A stretch of DNA of 64,000 nucleotides from Ignavibacteria bacterium (GCA_028714695.1 JAQTLX010000002.1:390775-454774), one strand, 5' to 3'; shown: positions 35,742 to 46,740, counted from the stretch's first letter. The notes: a model not told the origin generated them from the letters alone. Numbers and translations: made by a program.

Positions 35742-36725
35742 TTAATTTGATTTAACTTTGTAATAATTTTCTTTAAACTCAAGCAACTTTTCTACGATAG
35801 GTTCCATTGTATCAAACTGCATGAGTTCGAGTCTGAAAGACTTAATATCTTTAATATCCCTGAAATAGCCCGTATAATGTTTTCTGAATTCGAGCACGCC
35901 TTTCTTTTCGCCTTTTAAATCGACGGCAAGTTTAAGGTGTTCAATGCAAGTATTTATTCTTTCTTCCATATCGGGTTCGGGCTCGTGAACTCCGTTTTTA
36001 ATAAAATATTTTGCCTGTCTGAATATCCAGGGATTGCTGACGGCGCCCTGTCCGATCATTACGGAGTCAGGTTCGAAATTATCGAAGACATATTTTACGT
36101 CTTCGGGTGTTTTAATATTTCCATTCAGAATAATCGGTATTTTCACACCGGCATTTTTAATTTTTTTAACCCATGACCAGTCGGCATCGCCTTTATTGCC
36201 CTGACCTCTGACGCGGCAATGAACCGTAAGCGCCTGAATGCCGATATCTTCCATCATTTTCGCGACATCGACAATAACTATATTGTTTACATCCCATCCG
36301 AGTCTGGTTTTAAGCGTAACGGGAAGATTAACATTCCGAACTACCGATTCCGCAATGAATCTCATTTTCTGCAAATCCTTCAGTAGTCCGGCGCCAGCGC
36401 CTCTCATTGCAACATCTTTTACCCAGCATCCGCAATTAATATCTATGAAATCCGGATCCGCTTCTTCCGCTCTTTTAGCGGCTTCAATCATTGAATCTGT
36501 ATTGCCGCCGAAAATCTGAATTCCGACGGGTCTTTCTTCGGGATAGTAGAAAAGTTTCGCTCTGGCTTTAACTGCGTCGCGAATAAGCCCTTCGGATGAA
36601 ATAAATTCAGTATATAATATATCGGCTCCCATTCGTTTGCATATAAGTCTGAACGGAGGTTCGGTCACGTCTTCCATCGGCGCGAGAGCGATTTTATTAT
36701 CGAATATTTTTCTGAAATCTTTCAA
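35742..36725 (-). CDS. tRNA-dihydrouridine synthase (DusB-like)
   Basis: 327 residues. FMN enzyme that reduces uridines in the tRNA D loop. Seen: the N-terminal [46 protein letters not shown] with catalytic Cys100 (the residue after it is Trp rather than the usual Pro), [28 protein letters not shown], and PIILNGNI then [14 protein letters not shown]. Probably the first gene of the minus-strand run dusB, slipin, GH3, pdxH. Assignment to DusB rather than DusA or DusC is less certain. Confidence 0.9.
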   Translation of the reverse strand: MKDFRKIFDNKIALAPMEDVTEPPFRLICKRMGADILYTEFISSEGLIRDAVKARAKLFYYPEERPVGIQIFGGNTDSMIEAAKRAEEADPDFIDINCGCWVKDVAMRGAGAGLLKDLQKMRFIAESVVRNVNLPVTLKTRLGWDVNNIVIVDVAKMMEDIGIQALTVHCRVRGQGNKGDADWSWVKKIKNAGVKIPIILNGNIKTPEDVKYVFDNFEPDSVMIGQGAVSNPWIFRQAKYFIKNGVHEPEPDMEERINTCIEHLKLAVDLKGEKKGVLEFRKHYTGYFRDIKDIKSFRLELMQFDTMEPIVEKLLEFKENYYKVKSN

Positions 36726-36790
36726 ATAAATTATATTACATAATATATTTAATATCCATTTCTAAAAAAGTGCAGAATGTAGAAACATTT

Positions 36791-36811
36791 AGAATCAAGA
36801 ATCAAGAATTC
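36791..36811. repeat. Period-7 tandem repeat, AGAATCA type
   Basis: agaatca twice, then agaattc. Same unit as at 20941-20968. Confidence 0.6.
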
Positions 36812-36833
36812 GAAGATTCGCCGTGGCGAACAA

Positions 36834-36863
36834 GAATTAAGGATTAAGGATTAAGGATTAAGA
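36834..36863. repeat. Period-7 tandem repeat, GGATTAA type
   Basis: gaattaa followed by ggattaa three times exactly. Different unit but the same period as the other heptamer tracts. Confidence 0.75.
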
Positions 36864-37076
36864 ATACGGGGTTCATTATTGCAAAAGAGATGCCTGATGG
36901 TTTTGCGGTGATGCTTTCGTACTTCGAACTACAAAAGGCGGTATATCGTTTGAAACAAAAAGCACTCCCCGATTATAAGCGATATATTATCGAAAATTTA
37001 TCAAATGCTTATATTGGACGGGCGGAAAAGTACACAAATTAACAAATCTGAAAGCATCCTTTTTCAGACGTCTATG

Positions 37077-37121
37077 GATCCCGGTCCGCCAGGGCATTTT
37101 TTCGACTTTCGCCGGGATGAT
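37077..37121. repeat. Degenerate dispersed repeat, copy 2
   Basis: About 45 bases with inverted ends (atcccgg / ccgggat), alignable over its length with 12848-12892. Confidence 0.4.
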
Positions 37122-37340
37122 AAATCTGAAAGAATCCTTATATTTATATCAGGATTGCGGCGGTGATGGAGAAAATATGCTGCCTCTTACGTATTTCAAC
37201 GGTTTATTAGTTTCAATTATTTTATGTTTTTATATTGAAAAAGAATATTGTAAATGATATTTTTGACAAACAAATATTTTTTCTAAATCAGGTCAAAAAT
37301 TTATTCTCTCCTAAATTTTTTTACCTCGTAAACTAATTTT

Positions 37341-40300
37341 ATGAAAAATAAAAAATTGACTATCCTGTTATCCCTGACGATAATCGTAGTTCTTACCGTT
37401 TTGGGATTTGAAATGCAAAAAAGCGCTATCACTAATTATTATTATTACAAAGGCGAACCGTTTTACCTAAAATTAAAATCGGATGTAATTTTTGTAAAAC
37501 TGAGTGATAATGCCACAAGCGATTCATTTAATAAAATCATCGCTCAATTTCCCGAAGTAAATAAAAGTTCTTCTTTTAATGTTAAAGACAAGAAGGATTT
37601 TATTCGAATAAATTCGAATCTCGATGATAAATCGATACAAAATCTGGTAAACAGACTGAATAACACGGAAGGAATTGAGTACAGTTCACCGGCTTTTTCA
37701 CCTGATGAAGGGAAAACACTTATTGGAACTGAAAATGAGATAATTGTACAGTACAAATCAAATGTAACCAAGTCTCAGATAGCGGAATTTGCGAAGCAAA
37801 AGGGTATCGAGCAAATTCGCACAATGGCGCTGACAGGCGGCACCAGTATTATTTACAAAGTAAACAAAAACGAATACGCGATAGACGTTGCAAATAATGT
37901 CTATAACAGCGGTCTTGTAAATTTCTCCGAGCCGAATCTATTTTTTACAAATTTGGCATGTTATGTACCGAACGATCCGTTTTTCCCAAGACAATGGGCT
38001 ATAAGGAATTTAGGAAATAACATTCCCGAAGGCATCAGCGGGACAGCCGGATGCGATATGCGTGTTGACAGCGCCTGGAATATAACTTTGGGTGCAGCAT
38101 ACGTAAAAGTTGCGATAAATGATACAGGGTGTGATACACTGCACGAAGACCTTTCGGCAAATTTTATACCCGGTACAGGTTACAATTTCTATAATAACAC
38201 ACCCGGCGGTTATGATGATTACGGTCATGGTACGGGATGCGCAGGTATAGTCGGCGCAGTCGGAAACAATAATAAAGGGATTTCGGGTATTGCCCCGAAT
38301 ACAAAACTAATGCCTGTTAAGTGGATGAACTCATCAGGGAACGGCGATTATGCGGGTGCGACAAATGCAATTATTTATTGTTATCAGCATGGCGCATGGA
38401 TTATAAGTAATTCATGGGGATTTGTCGGCGGCGCGAGCAATGCAATGGATCAGGCGATTACAGATTGCGTAAATCTTGGCAGAAGCGGCAAGGGTACTCT
38501 CTTCGTTGTTGCAGCAGGAAATGAAAACGGTGCAATGAGATATCCGGCAAGCACTCATCCGAGTGTTCTTGTTGTCGGCGGTGTCAGTCCTTGCAACCAA
38601 AGAAAAAGCACAACGAGTTGCGATAACGAAACTTTCTGGGGCGCGAGTTATGGTTCTAATCTCGATATAGTAGCGCCTTGCGTTAAAATTTATGCCACTG
38701 ATATGACAAGCGGCGGATTTACTTCAACCGCTTATGATTCAACATTCAACGGCACATCAAGCGCAACTCCGAACACATCGGGAGTATGCGCGTTAGCATT
38801 AGCATTAGACTCAACGGTTAGATGGGATTCCCTTAGAGTCCGTGTCGGAAGAACTGCCGACAGAGTAGGTACATATACATACAATCAACCGGGACCCCGC
38901 AATACAGGACTTTGGAATAATGAAATGGGTTATGGAAAGGTGAATGCACTGAGACTGTTACAAACAACACTGCAGATGATGGGACCTGTTATTACGCATT
39001 CACCTCTTACAAATACAGAACAGATTACCGGTACGAGACCTGTGAACGCAGTAATAACAATTGCCACGGCTCCGATAGTTACATCGATGACAAAACTATT
39101 CGTCTTGAAACAGCCTGCTTCTACTTACGACAGCGTTCAAATGACAAATTCGAGCGGTAATAACTGGACTGCAAATATTACATTAAGCGGTGCAGGAGTC
39201 TACAGATATTACATTAGAACTGCAGACAACGCAGGAAGGCTTTCATATGCACCATTCGGAGCGCCGGGAAATTATTATTCATTTACGGCATCAACTGATA
39301 CCGTGAAACCCGTAATAACACATACTCCAATTAACAATACACCCAAAAATGCATGGCCTATCAGCGTATCGGCAAATGTAACGGATAATATCGGAATAGA
39401 TTCAGTTTGGGTGAGATGGTACAAAAATAATACAGGTTTAGGAGTTAAGGTATTTAAATTACCGAATACGAGCGGTTCTACATATTCGGCATTATTTAAT
39501 TCAGTAAATTCCGATGTAGCAATCGGCGACTCGATATTTTACAGAGTCATTGCACAGGATAATTCAAGCGGTCATAACAGAGACTCATCAGCCTTAATAA
39601 AATTCACAATAACAAACGTAGTTGCGACAAATGTATGCATTACAAAGTGGATTCCAATCAGAGATAATGTAACAACTTATGACAGTGTACAGGTAGGAAC
39701 ACATTCTAACATTATCAAAGTTAACTTCACAATGGTTAACCTGATACATACATATGACGGCGACGTAACTTTTGCACTCAGGTCTCCAAACGGAACTGAA
39801 GTAGTTCTCACGAGCGGCAACGGAGGCAGCGGCGCTAACTACATCAACACAGTATTCAACGATTCCGCAACAACACCTATCGCAAGCGGAAGCGCTCCAT
39901 TTACCGGAACATTTATACCGACGAATCCTTTATCGGCATTCAACGGTCAGGATGCATACGGATGGTGGAGATTCAGAGTTTCTGACAACGCGGGCGGCGA
40001 TACGGGTCACGTAGGTCAGTATTGTATTCAAATATATTCAGGCGGAACACTTACGGGAATAAATAATGCAGGAATACTTCCGACGAAGTTCGAATTATCG
40101 CAGAACTATCCGAACCCGTTCAATCCGACGACGAAGATAAACTTTGCGATACCGAAACAGGGTTTAGTAACAATGAAAATCTATGACGTACTCGGAAGGG
40201 AAGTAAGAACGCTCGTAAACGAAGTGAAGCCGGCAGGGAATTATTCGGTTGATTTCAATGCATCGGAACTTTCAAGCGGAGTATACTTCTACAGAGTACA

Positions 40301-40346
40301 ATCGGGTGATTTCAGCGACATAAAGAGAATGATATTGATAAAGTAA
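37341..40346 (+). CDS. Secreted subtilisin-family (S8) protease with P domain and type IX sorting domain
   Basis: 1001 residues. N-terminal hydrophobic signal (about 5-22), propeptide to about 200, then the S8 domain with the complete triad: Asp in NDTGCDTLHEDL (about 260), His in YGHGTGCAG (about 295) and Ser in FNGTSSATPN (about 472). Next come two Ig-like segments (about 550-650 and 655-760; the second has NIGIDSVWVRWYKNN), a proprotein-convertase P-like domain (about 762-905, with HTYDGDVTFALRSPNGTEVVL and GQDAYGWWRFRV), and a sorting domain (SQNYPNPFNP to the end). An extracellular endopeptidase is the likely role. The last 350 codons are almost identical to those of the next paralogue. 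The leader holds a CT-rich motif 35 bases before the start; a terminator follows. Confidence 0.92.
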   Translation: MKNKKLTILLSLTIIVVLTVLGFEMQKSAITNYYYYKGEPFYLKLKSDVIFVKLSDNATSDSFNKIIAQFPEVNKSSSFNVKDKKDFIRINSNLDDKSIQNLVNRLNNTEGIEYSSPAFSPDEGKTLIGTENEIIVQYKSNVTKSQIAEFAKQKGIEQIRTMALTGGTSIIYKVNKNEYAIDVANNVYNSGLVNFSEPNLFFTNLACYVPNDPFFPRQWAIRNLGNNIPEGISGTAGCDMRVDSAWNITLGAAYVKVAINDTGCDTLHEDLSANFIPGTGYNFYNNTPGGYDDYGHGTGCAGIVGAVGNNNKGISGIAPNTKLMPVKWMNSSGNGDYAGATNAIIYCYQHGAWIISNSWGFVGGASNAMDQAITDCVNLGRSGKGTLFVVAAGNENGAMRYPASTHPSVLVVGGVSPCNQRKSTTSCDNETFWGASYGSNLDIVAPCVKIYATDMTSGGFTSTAYDSTFNGTSSATPNTSGVCALALALDSTVRWDSLRVRVGRTADRVGTYTYNQPGPRNTGLWNNEMGYGKVNALRLLQTTLQMMGPVITHSPLTNTEQITGTRPVNAVITIATAPIVTSMTKLFVLKQPASTYDSVQMTNSSGNNWTANITLSGAGVYRYYIRTADNAGRLSYAPFGAPGNYYSFTASTDTVKPVITHTPINNTPKNAWPISVSANVTDNIGIDSVWVRWYKNNTGLGVKVFKLPNTSGSTYSALFNSVNSDVAIGDSIFYRVIAQDNSSGHNRDSSALIKFTITNVVATNVCITKWIPIRDNVTTYDSVQVGTHSNIIKVNFTMVNLIHTYDGDVTFALRSPNGTEVVLTSGNGGSGANYINTVFNDSATTPIASGSAPFTGTFIPTNPLSAFNGQDAYGWWRFRVSDNAGGDTGHVGQYCIQIYSGGTLTGINNAGILPTKFELSQNYPNPFNPTTKINFAIPKQGLVTMKIYDVLGREVRTLVNEVKPAGNYSVDFNASELSSGVYFYRVQSGDFSDIKRMILIK
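39300..40346 (+). repeat. Long direct repeat, copy A (stalk, P domain, sorting domain)
   Basis: Nearly the same sequence at 42539-43585 (offset 3239) and 51260-52306 (offset 11960). The 251 bases 39519-39769 are identical by eye to 42758-43008. The homology with copy B also reaches upstream to about 39000. Confidence 0.95.
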
Positions 40347-40370
40347 GATAAGGGTAGATTAACATATATA

Positions 40371-40398
40371 AGGCGGTCAAATTCTGACCGCCTTTTTT
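40371..40398 (+). terminator. Terminator after first subtilase
   Basis: Stem aggcggtca / tgaccgcct followed by six T. Confidence 0.88.
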
Positions 40399-40567
40399 AT
40401 TTTAAAGCGGTTCACTATTCAAAATAAAAACATCCGATTATTTTATCTTATTTGTTGAATAATAAGAATAATAGTATTATTTTTAAAAATACATATAAAT
40501 ATTAATAAACCGAACGGGACAAAAATCACTCTCTCTCCATTTTGTTAACCTATTAATCTACTATTAT

Positions 40568-43500
40568 ATGCAAAATAAAAAATTAATTGTCCTGGCTTCA
40601 TTGATGATTTTGGCCGTTATTTTTGTGTTGGGATTCAAATCCGAACAATCATCAATCACGAACTTTTATTATTATCAAAACAAGCCATTCATATTGAATT
40701 TAAGGCCTGAAAAAATATTCATAAAAACAAAGCAAACATTGTCCTCTGAAGGAATGAAATCAGTCTTAAGCGGTTATTCGCAGATATCAGGTTTCAGCAA
40801 ATTTGACGCAGGGGAAAAAATGCAGTTCGTCGATTTGAATAAATCACTTAGTAATTCAGAAATAAGCGATTTGATGGTATCATTAAATTCAAATCCGAAT
40901 ATAGAATATTCATCCCCAGTCTTTTCACCGCGGGAAAATGAAGGAAACACAAAAGTACTGCAAGGTGTAACTGACGAAATATTAGTCCAATTCAAACAAA
41001 GCATTTCGAACAATGCAATTAAGGAATATCTTCGTAAAAATTATCTTGAAATAGTTCAATCGCTTGACTTAGGCGGCGGGACTTCTTATGTATTAAAGGT
41101 TTCCGGCGGATATACAATGGATGCCGCAAACGAAGTATACAACAGCGGACTTGTAAATTGGGCAGAGCCGAATTTCTATTATTCAGGATTACTGACCTAT
41201 GCTCCGAATGACCAGTTTTATCCGAGGCAATGGTCCGTAAGAAATACTGGCAACAACGTGCCTGAAGGCATTGCCGGTACAGCGGGATGTGATATGCGTG
41301 TTGACAGTGCATGGAACATATCTCTTGGTATTCCACAGTGCATAGTAGGCATGGTCGATTCGGGAATAGATACAACGCATGAAGATATAAAGGCAAATCT
41401 GATAAATTCGAAAGGTTATGATTTTATTAACGGTCATGCTTTTCAGACGGATGACATGAATCACGGAACATGTACAGGCGGTATTGTAGGCGCTGTTGGA
41501 AATAATACTATCGGTATTTCAGGTATCGCGCCAAACGTAAAGTTAATCGGAATAAAAATATTCAACGCTGCCGGAAATACATCAACGGCAGCATTAACAA
41601 ACGGGTTAATTTATTCATGGCAGCAGGGCGAATGGATTTCGAGCAACTCATGGGGGGGCGGCTCACCTGTAAATGCTGCAGATCAGGCTATTCTGGATGG
41701 AGTTACAAACGGCAGAGGCGGAAAAGGAACCGTATTTTGTATAGCAACAGGAAACAGCAACGGCGCTTTGCAATGGCCTTCCACAAATCCAAATGTTATT
41801 TCAATTGGAGGGAACAGTCCATGCAACCAAAGAAAATCAACTTCAAGTTGCGACGGCGAAACATGGTGGGGCGCAAATTACGGGACAGGATTATTTGTAG
41901 TTGCCCCATGCGTAAAAATATATGCTACAGACAGGATGGGTTCGGTTGGTTATTCACCGACAAATTACGACAGTACATTTAACGGTACATCAAGCGCAAC
42001 TCCTAATGCGGCAGGTGTTTGCGCGCTTGCTTTATCACTTGATTCGACAACGAGATGGGATTCCTTAAGAGTAAGAATAAGCAGAACCGCGGACAAAATC
42101 GGTTCGTATTCTTATACAAGCAGCGGACCATTGTCGATATTGGGAAATACCTGGAACAACGAAATGGGATACGGTAAAATTAATGCTTACAAACTTTTGC
42201 AGGCAACATTGCAAATGATGGGTCCGGTGATTACACACACGCCGTTAACGAATACAGAGCAGACCACTGGTACGAGACCTGTGAATGCAGTAATAACTGC
42301 TGCCACGGCTCCGATAGTTACATCGATGACAAAACTATTCGTCTTGAAACAACCTGCTTCTACTTACGACAGCGTTCAAATGACAAATTCGAGCGGTAAT
42401 AACTGGACTGCAAATATTACATTAAGCGGTGCAGGAGTCTACAGATATTACATTAGAACTGCAGACAATGCCGGAAGGTTTTCATATGCACCATTCGGAG
42501 CGCCGTCAAGTTATTATTCATTTACGGCATCATCCGATACGGTGAAACCCGTTATCGTACATACACCAATAACCAATACGCCAAAAAATACCTGGCCTGT
42601 AAGTGTATCGGCAAACGTAACAGATAATATCGGAATAGATTCAGTTTGGGTCAGATGGTATAAAAATAATACAGGTTTAGGAGTTAAGGTATTTAAATTA
42701 CCGAATACGAGCGGTTCTACATATTCAGCATTATTTAATTCCGTTAACTCGGACGTTGCAATCGGCGACTCGATATTTTACAGAGTCATTGCACAGGATA
42801 ATTCAAGCGGTCATAACAGAGACTCATCAGCCTTAATAAAATTCACAATAACAAACGTAGTTGCGACAAATGTATGCATTACAAAGTGGATTCCAATCAG
42901 AGATAATGTAACAACTTATGACAGTGTACAGGTAGGAACACATTCTAACATTATCAAAGTTAACTTCACAATGGTTAACCTGATACATACATATGACGGC
43001 GACGTAACATTTGCACTCAGGTCTCCAAACGGAACTGAAGTAGTTCTTACAAGCAACAACGGCGGCAGCGGAGATAATTATACAAATACGGTTTTCAACG
43101 ATTCCGCAACAACACCTATTGCAAGCGGAACTGCTCCATTTACCGGAACATTTATACCGACGAGTCCTTTATCGGCATTCAACGGTCAGGACGCATACGG
43201 GTGGTGGAGATTCAGAGTTACTGACAATGCAAGCGGCGATACGGGTCATGTTGGTCAGTATTGTATTCAAATATATTCAGGCGGAACACTTACGGGAATA
43301 AATAATGCAGGAATACTCCCGACGAAGTTCGAATTATCGCAGAACTATCCGAACCCGTTCAATCCGACGACGAAGATAAACTTTGCGATACCGAAACAGG
43401 GTTTAGTAACAATGAAAATCTATGACGTACTCGGAAGGGAAGTAAGAACACTCGTAAACGAAGTGAAGCCGGCAGGAAATTATTCAGTTGATTTCAATGC

Positions 43501-43585
43501 GTCGGAACTTTCAAGCGGAGTTTACTTCTATAGGGTACAATCGGGTGATTTCAGCGATATAAAGAGGATGATATTGATTAAGTAA
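40568..43585 (+). CDS. Secreted subtilisin-family (S8) protease, second paralogue
   Basis: 1005 residues with the same order of parts as the previous gene: signal (MILAVIFVLGF region), propeptide, S8 domain with Asp in GMVDSGIDTTHEDI, His in MNHGTCTGGIVGAVGNN and Ser in FNGTSSATPNAAG, two Ig-like segments, P-like domain and sorting domain. The catalytic half has diverged clearly from the first copy, while the C-terminal half is almost identical, so the two halves have different histories. A CT-rich motif (ctctctcc) lies about 38 bases before the ATG. Tandem with the first subtilase; each has its own terminator. Confidence 0.92.
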   Translation: MQNKKLIVLASLMILAVIFVLGFKSEQSSITNFYYYQNKPFILNLRPEKIFIKTKQTLSSEGMKSVLSGYSQISGFSKFDAGEKMQFVDLNKSLSNSEISDLMVSLNSNPNIEYSSPVFSPRENEGNTKVLQGVTDEILVQFKQSISNNAIKEYLRKNYLEIVQSLDLGGGTSYVLKVSGGYTMDAANEVYNSGLVNWAEPNFYYSGLLTYAPNDQFYPRQWSVRNTGNNVPEGIAGTAGCDMRVDSAWNISLGIPQCIVGMVDSGIDTTHEDIKANLINSKGYDFINGHAFQTDDMNHGTCTGGIVGAVGNNTIGISGIAPNVKLIGIKIFNAAGNTSTAALTNGLIYSWQQGEWISSNSWGGGSPVNAADQAILDGVTNGRGGKGTVFCIATGNSNGALQWPSTNPNVISIGGNSPCNQRKSTSSCDGETWWGANYGTGLFVVAPCVKIYATDRMGSVGYSPTNYDSTFNGTSSATPNAAGVCALALSLDSTTRWDSLRVRISRTADKIGSYSYTSSGPLSILGNTWNNEMGYGKINAYKLLQATLQMMGPVITHTPLTNTEQTTGTRPVNAVITAATAPIVTSMTKLFVLKQPASTYDSVQMTNSSGNNWTANITLSGAGVYRYYIRTADNAGRFSYAPFGAPSSYYSFTASSDTVKPVIVHTPITNTPKNTWPVSVSANVTDNIGIDSVWVRWYKNNTGLGVKVFKLPNTSGSTYSALFNSVNSDVAIGDSIFYRVIAQDNSSGHNRDSSALIKFTITNVVATNVCITKWIPIRDNVTTYDSVQVGTHSNIIKVNFTMVNLIHTYDGDVTFALRSPNGTEVVLTSNNGGSGDNYTNTVFNDSATTPIASGTAPFTGTFIPTSPLSAFNGQDAYGWWRFRVTDNASGDTGHVGQYCIQIYSGGTLTGINNAGILPTKFELSQNYPNPFNPTTKINFAIPKQGLVTMKIYDVLGREVRTLVNEVKPAGNYSVDFNASELSSGVYFYRVQSGDFSDIKRMILIK
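42539..43585 (+). repeat. Long direct repeat, copy B
   Basis: See copy A. Relative to copy C (offset 8721), the 136 bases 42591-42726 are identical by eye, whereas the next stretch of copy C looks more like copy A; this is a mosaic. Confidence 0.95.
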
Positions 43586-43612
43586 AGCAAAAATGAAATA
43601 AGCAGTACAAAA

Positions 43613-43637
43613 AAGGCGGGTTAAACCGCCTTTTTTT
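43613..43637 (+). terminator. Terminator after second subtilase
   Basis: Stem aaggcgg / ccgcctt followed by a T run. Confidence 0.85.
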
Positions 43638-43654
43638 TATTTTCAAAATCTCTA

Positions 43655-43858
43655 TAATTCAGTTGAATTTTATTTTTGAATCGGATAATTTTACACATAA
43701 ATGTGTAAAACTGTGCTAGGGATTAAGATTTGTCTTCGTTGAGTCTTTTTTCTGTAATAATGTTCTTTAACAAATCCGACTAATTTAATTGCTTTAATTA
43801 AAAACTCTCTCTCTTTATATATTAATTTAGTTCTATTTCTTTAATCAAAAAAACAAAA
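43655..43858 (+). promoter_or_regulatory. Leader region shared with the second BNR gene
   Basis: Alignable with 49268-49468 ahead of the other sialidase-like gene: ttcagttgaatttt, aatcggata, the 18-mer gttctttaacaaatccga at 43762 (one mismatch at 49374), a CT-rich run at 43805, and aaaaacaaaaatg at the start. Promoter and leader were therefore duplicated together with the gene. Confidence 0.6.
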
Positions 43859-46714
43859 ATGAAAAAAGCAATTCTTCTCTCTTGTGTCATGCTTTTAGGT
43901 TTTTTTATGTTCACAGGGCAAGTCATGGATAAAGGTCAGAAAGTAGACGGATCCTTTATCTGGAATTTTCACAAGTTACAAAAATGGTATCAAATGAGAG
44001 GTATTCTACTTCCCAGTACTTATCCTCTCGCGCCACCACAAATCAGCCCGATATTTCAGGTTGATGGTATGGACCAATCCGATGTACAGGTTTATTCATC
44101 ATCAAACTATCAGACTGAAAATTCGATTGGAATCAATCCGATCAATTACAACAATTTGATGGTATCTTTTAATGAACTAAGCGGTCAGCCGTACTTCTTT
44201 TCTACAAACGGAGGAAGCACATGGTTTGGGTCTGAATCAAACCCAAATGGAATTGCCAATTTCGGCGATCCGGTCGCATTTTTCAATCATAACGGGAAAG
44301 CATTTTGGTCAACGCTTAAAGATCCGGGCGGCATTGGATTTGCATCAACAACAAACAACGGTGTTACATGGGTAACATTAGGAAACGGAGATCCGTCTGC
44401 AAGCGCGAATGATGACAAGCAGCATGCTATTTGCGACTTATCAGGCACATATCCATCAAACGTTTATACTGCATGGACAGATTTTACTTCAACACCTTAT
44501 CCATTATACATAAATCGTTCAACTGACGAAGGTGTAACATGGGGTACAAAAATTAACATTAGTCTTCCGAGCCCGCATTTTAATCACGGCGTGACTTTGG
44601 CATCAGGTCCGAACGGTGAAGTATATGTAGCATGGGCGGATTATTCATCAGGCAGTTTACCTGAAACAGGCATGGGTTTTACAAAATCCACTAACGGCGG
44701 CGTCAGTTACAGTACTTCGGTAACAGCGTTTACAATGACAGGAATCAGGACAACAAATTCGGGAGTCGCGGAATTTAACAACACACGTGTTAACAGTTTT
44801 CCGAAAATGGATGTTGACAGATCAGCAGGTCCAAGAAGAGGTTGGATTTATATCGTATATCCCGATAAAAATACCGGTGATGCGGATGTATATTTAAGAC
44901 GTTCAACTGACGGCGGAACGACATGGAGTTCAGCAATCAGGGTAAACGGCGAAACAGTCGGAAACGGAAAGCAGCAATGGATGCCTTCAATCGGTGTTGA
45001 CGCAACAAACGGTATTGTAGGTGTTTCTTATTACAGCATGGATACGACAGGATTTTTAACCGCAAGATATATGGCAACATCAGTGGACGGCGGAACAACT
45101 TGGGACAGAACAAAAGTCAGCGACGTAAGGTTTACACCAGTTGCTTTACCGGCTCCGTATGCCGGCGGATATTGCGGAGATTATTATGAAACAGCAGCAG
45201 GCGGCGGAAGCATCTGGGCTTGCTGGAGTGATAATCGCACAGGTACATATTTTCAGGCATATACATCAAGATTGACGGTAGGTCCATCGATTACACATAC
45301 ACCTCTCACTAATACAGAACAAACAACAGGAAACAGAGCAGTGAATTGTACAATTGCACCTGCCGGAAGCGGGATTAATCCTTCAACAACAAAGTTATAT
45401 TATGCCAAGAACAGCTCATCATTCACGAGCATAGCATTAACTAATTCAAGCGGAACAAACTGGACGGCAAACTTACCGCTTTCAGGAGCCGGCACATATA
45501 ATTATTATCTTACCACAACGGATTCGCTAAGCAGAACGGCAACATCGCCCGGAGGCGCTCCGGCAAGTTATTATACATTCACGGCGACCGCGGATACAGT
45601 GAAACCGGTTATTACGCATACAGCAATTGGTAATACGGCAAAGAATGCATGGCCGGTAAGCGTAACAGCAAATGTAACGGATAATATCGGAATTGATTCG
45701 GTATGGGTAAGATGGTACAAAAACAACACGGGAACAGGCGTAAAACAATTTAAGTTACCGAATACAGCAGGAACAACATATTCAGCGTCATTCAATTCGG
45801 TAAACTCGGATGTAGCAATAGGCGATTCTATATTTTACAGAATTATTGCTCAGGATAATTCGAGCAATCACAACAGAGATTCTTCATCATTGATAAGATT
45901 CAAAATCATAAATTTAAAAATTTGTGAAGACTTTTCAGGCGGCGTAGTACCTCCTACAGGTTGGACAGTAAGCGGAACATACTGGAAATATAATTCGGTA
46001 AGCGGTTATGGAGCCGGAACGGGTTCAGCACAATTCAATTTCTGGTCAGCGAGCGCGGGAACAAACGAAATGTTAACATCATTAACTTTCGATCCGACAA
46101 TTGCCGGAGATTCAATTAAATTCGACATTGCACACGCATTATACAATACATCGATTGATTCTCTCATAGTCGAAGCATCTGTGAATGCCGGAACAACATG
46201 GACCAGTATAGCGCCAATGTATGCGGGCAGCACATATACAGCACCTTTATGTATGTCTACAACAAGTTCAACATCACAATTTACACCTACAGCATCGCAA
46301 TGGAAATCAAGAGCATTTGTATTGCCTGCAGGAACAAATAAAGTGCGTTTCAGAGCGAAGAGCGGTTTCGGCAATGATTTATTCATAGACAATCTCTGCC
46401 AATCGTCAACGGTCACAGGAGTAACACCCATTACATTGACAAGTATACCGACAGATTATTCGCTAAAACAAAACTATCCGAATCCGTTCAATCCGACGAC
46501 GAAGATTAATTTTGCAATTCCGAAACAGGGACTTGTAACAATGAAAATATATGACGTACTCGGAAGGGAAGTCAGAACACTTGTAAACGAAATAAAACAG
46601 GTTGGTAATTATTCAGTTGAATTCAATGCATCGGATTTAGCCAGCGGTGTTTATTTCTATAAATTGGACGCGGGTACATTCAGCGATATAAAGAGAATGA
46701 TATTGATAAAGTAA
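43859..46714 (+). CDS. Secreted BNR/sialidase-like protein with jelly-roll and sorting domains
   Basis: 951 residues. Signal segment (AILLSCVMLLGFFMFTGQ). Residues about 60-475 contain Asp-box motifs (S-T-D-G-G-T-T-W, S-V-D-G-G-T-T-W, S-T-N-G-G-V-S), typical of sialidase-type six-bladed propellers. Then two Ig-like segments related to those of the subtilases (about 478-680). Next is a separate domain (about 685-855) starting CEDFSGGVVPPTGWTVSG and ending GFGNDLFIDNLC, like the jelly-roll adhesin or MAM-type domains often fused to sorting domains. It ends with the sorting domain. Whether it cleaves sialic acid is open: the arginine triad could not be placed with confidence, so a binding role is equally possible. 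Confidence 0.8.
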   Translation: MKKAILLSCVMLLGFFMFTGQVMDKGQKVDGSFIWNFHKLQKWYQMRGILLPSTYPLAPPQISPIFQVDGMDQSDVQVYSSSNYQTENSIGINPINYNNLMVSFNELSGQPYFFSTNGGSTWFGSESNPNGIANFGDPVAFFNHNGKAFWSTLKDPGGIGFASTTNNGVTWVTLGNGDPSASANDDKQHAICDLSGTYPSNVYTAWTDFTSTPYPLYINRSTDEGVTWGTKINISLPSPHFNHGVTLASGPNGEVYVAWADYSSGSLPETGMGFTKSTNGGVSYSTSVTAFTMTGIRTTNSGVAEFNNTRVNSFPKMDVDRSAGPRRGWIYIVYPDKNTGDADVYLRRSTDGGTTWSSAIRVNGETVGNGKQQWMPSIGVDATNGIVGVSYYSMDTTGFLTARYMATSVDGGTTWDRTKVSDVRFTPVALPAPYAGGYCGDYYETAAGGGSIWACWSDNRTGTYFQAYTSRLTVGPSITHTPLTNTEQTTGNRAVNCTIAPAGSGINPSTTKLYYAKNSSSFTSIALTNSSGTNWTANLPLSGAGTYNYYLTTTDSLSRTATSPGGAPASYYTFTATADTVKPVITHTAIGNTAKNAWPVSVTANVTDNIGIDSVWVRWYKNNTGTGVKQFKLPNTAGTTYSASFNSVNSDVAIGDSIFYRIIAQDNSSNHNRDSSSLIRFKIINLKICEDFSGGVVPPTGWTVSGTYWKYNSVSGYGAGTGSAQFNFWSASAGTNEMLTSLTFDPTIAGDSIKFDIAHALYNTSIDSLIVEASVNAGTTWTSIAPMYAGSTYTAPLCMSTTSSTSQFTPTASQWKSRAFVLPAGTNKVRFRAKSGFGNDLFIDNLCQSSTVTGVTPITLTSIPTDYSLKQNYPNPFNPTTKINFAIPKQGLVTMKIYDVLGREVRTLVNEIKQVGNYSVEFNASDLASGVYFYKLDAGTFSDIKRMILIK

Positions 46715-46740
46715 GATAAGGGTAAATAAAAAATATAATA

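Larger units (their letters stand above)
36726..37340. other. Intergenic region with short repeats
   Basis: 615 bases between divergent genes. It holds heptamer tracts (listed separately), a degenerate dispersed repeat at 37077-37121, and an 11-base direct repeat aaatctgaaag at 37044 and 37122. The last 80 bases are the leader of the first subtilase, with a CT-rich element (ctctc at 37306). No coding frame or RNA gene was recognised. Confidence 0.5.

Noticed and set aside
36791..36863. CRISPR-like array
   Set aside because: Repeats are 7-base tandem units without spacers; no cas genes are near. The Cas4-like gene at 20186 is an orphan.
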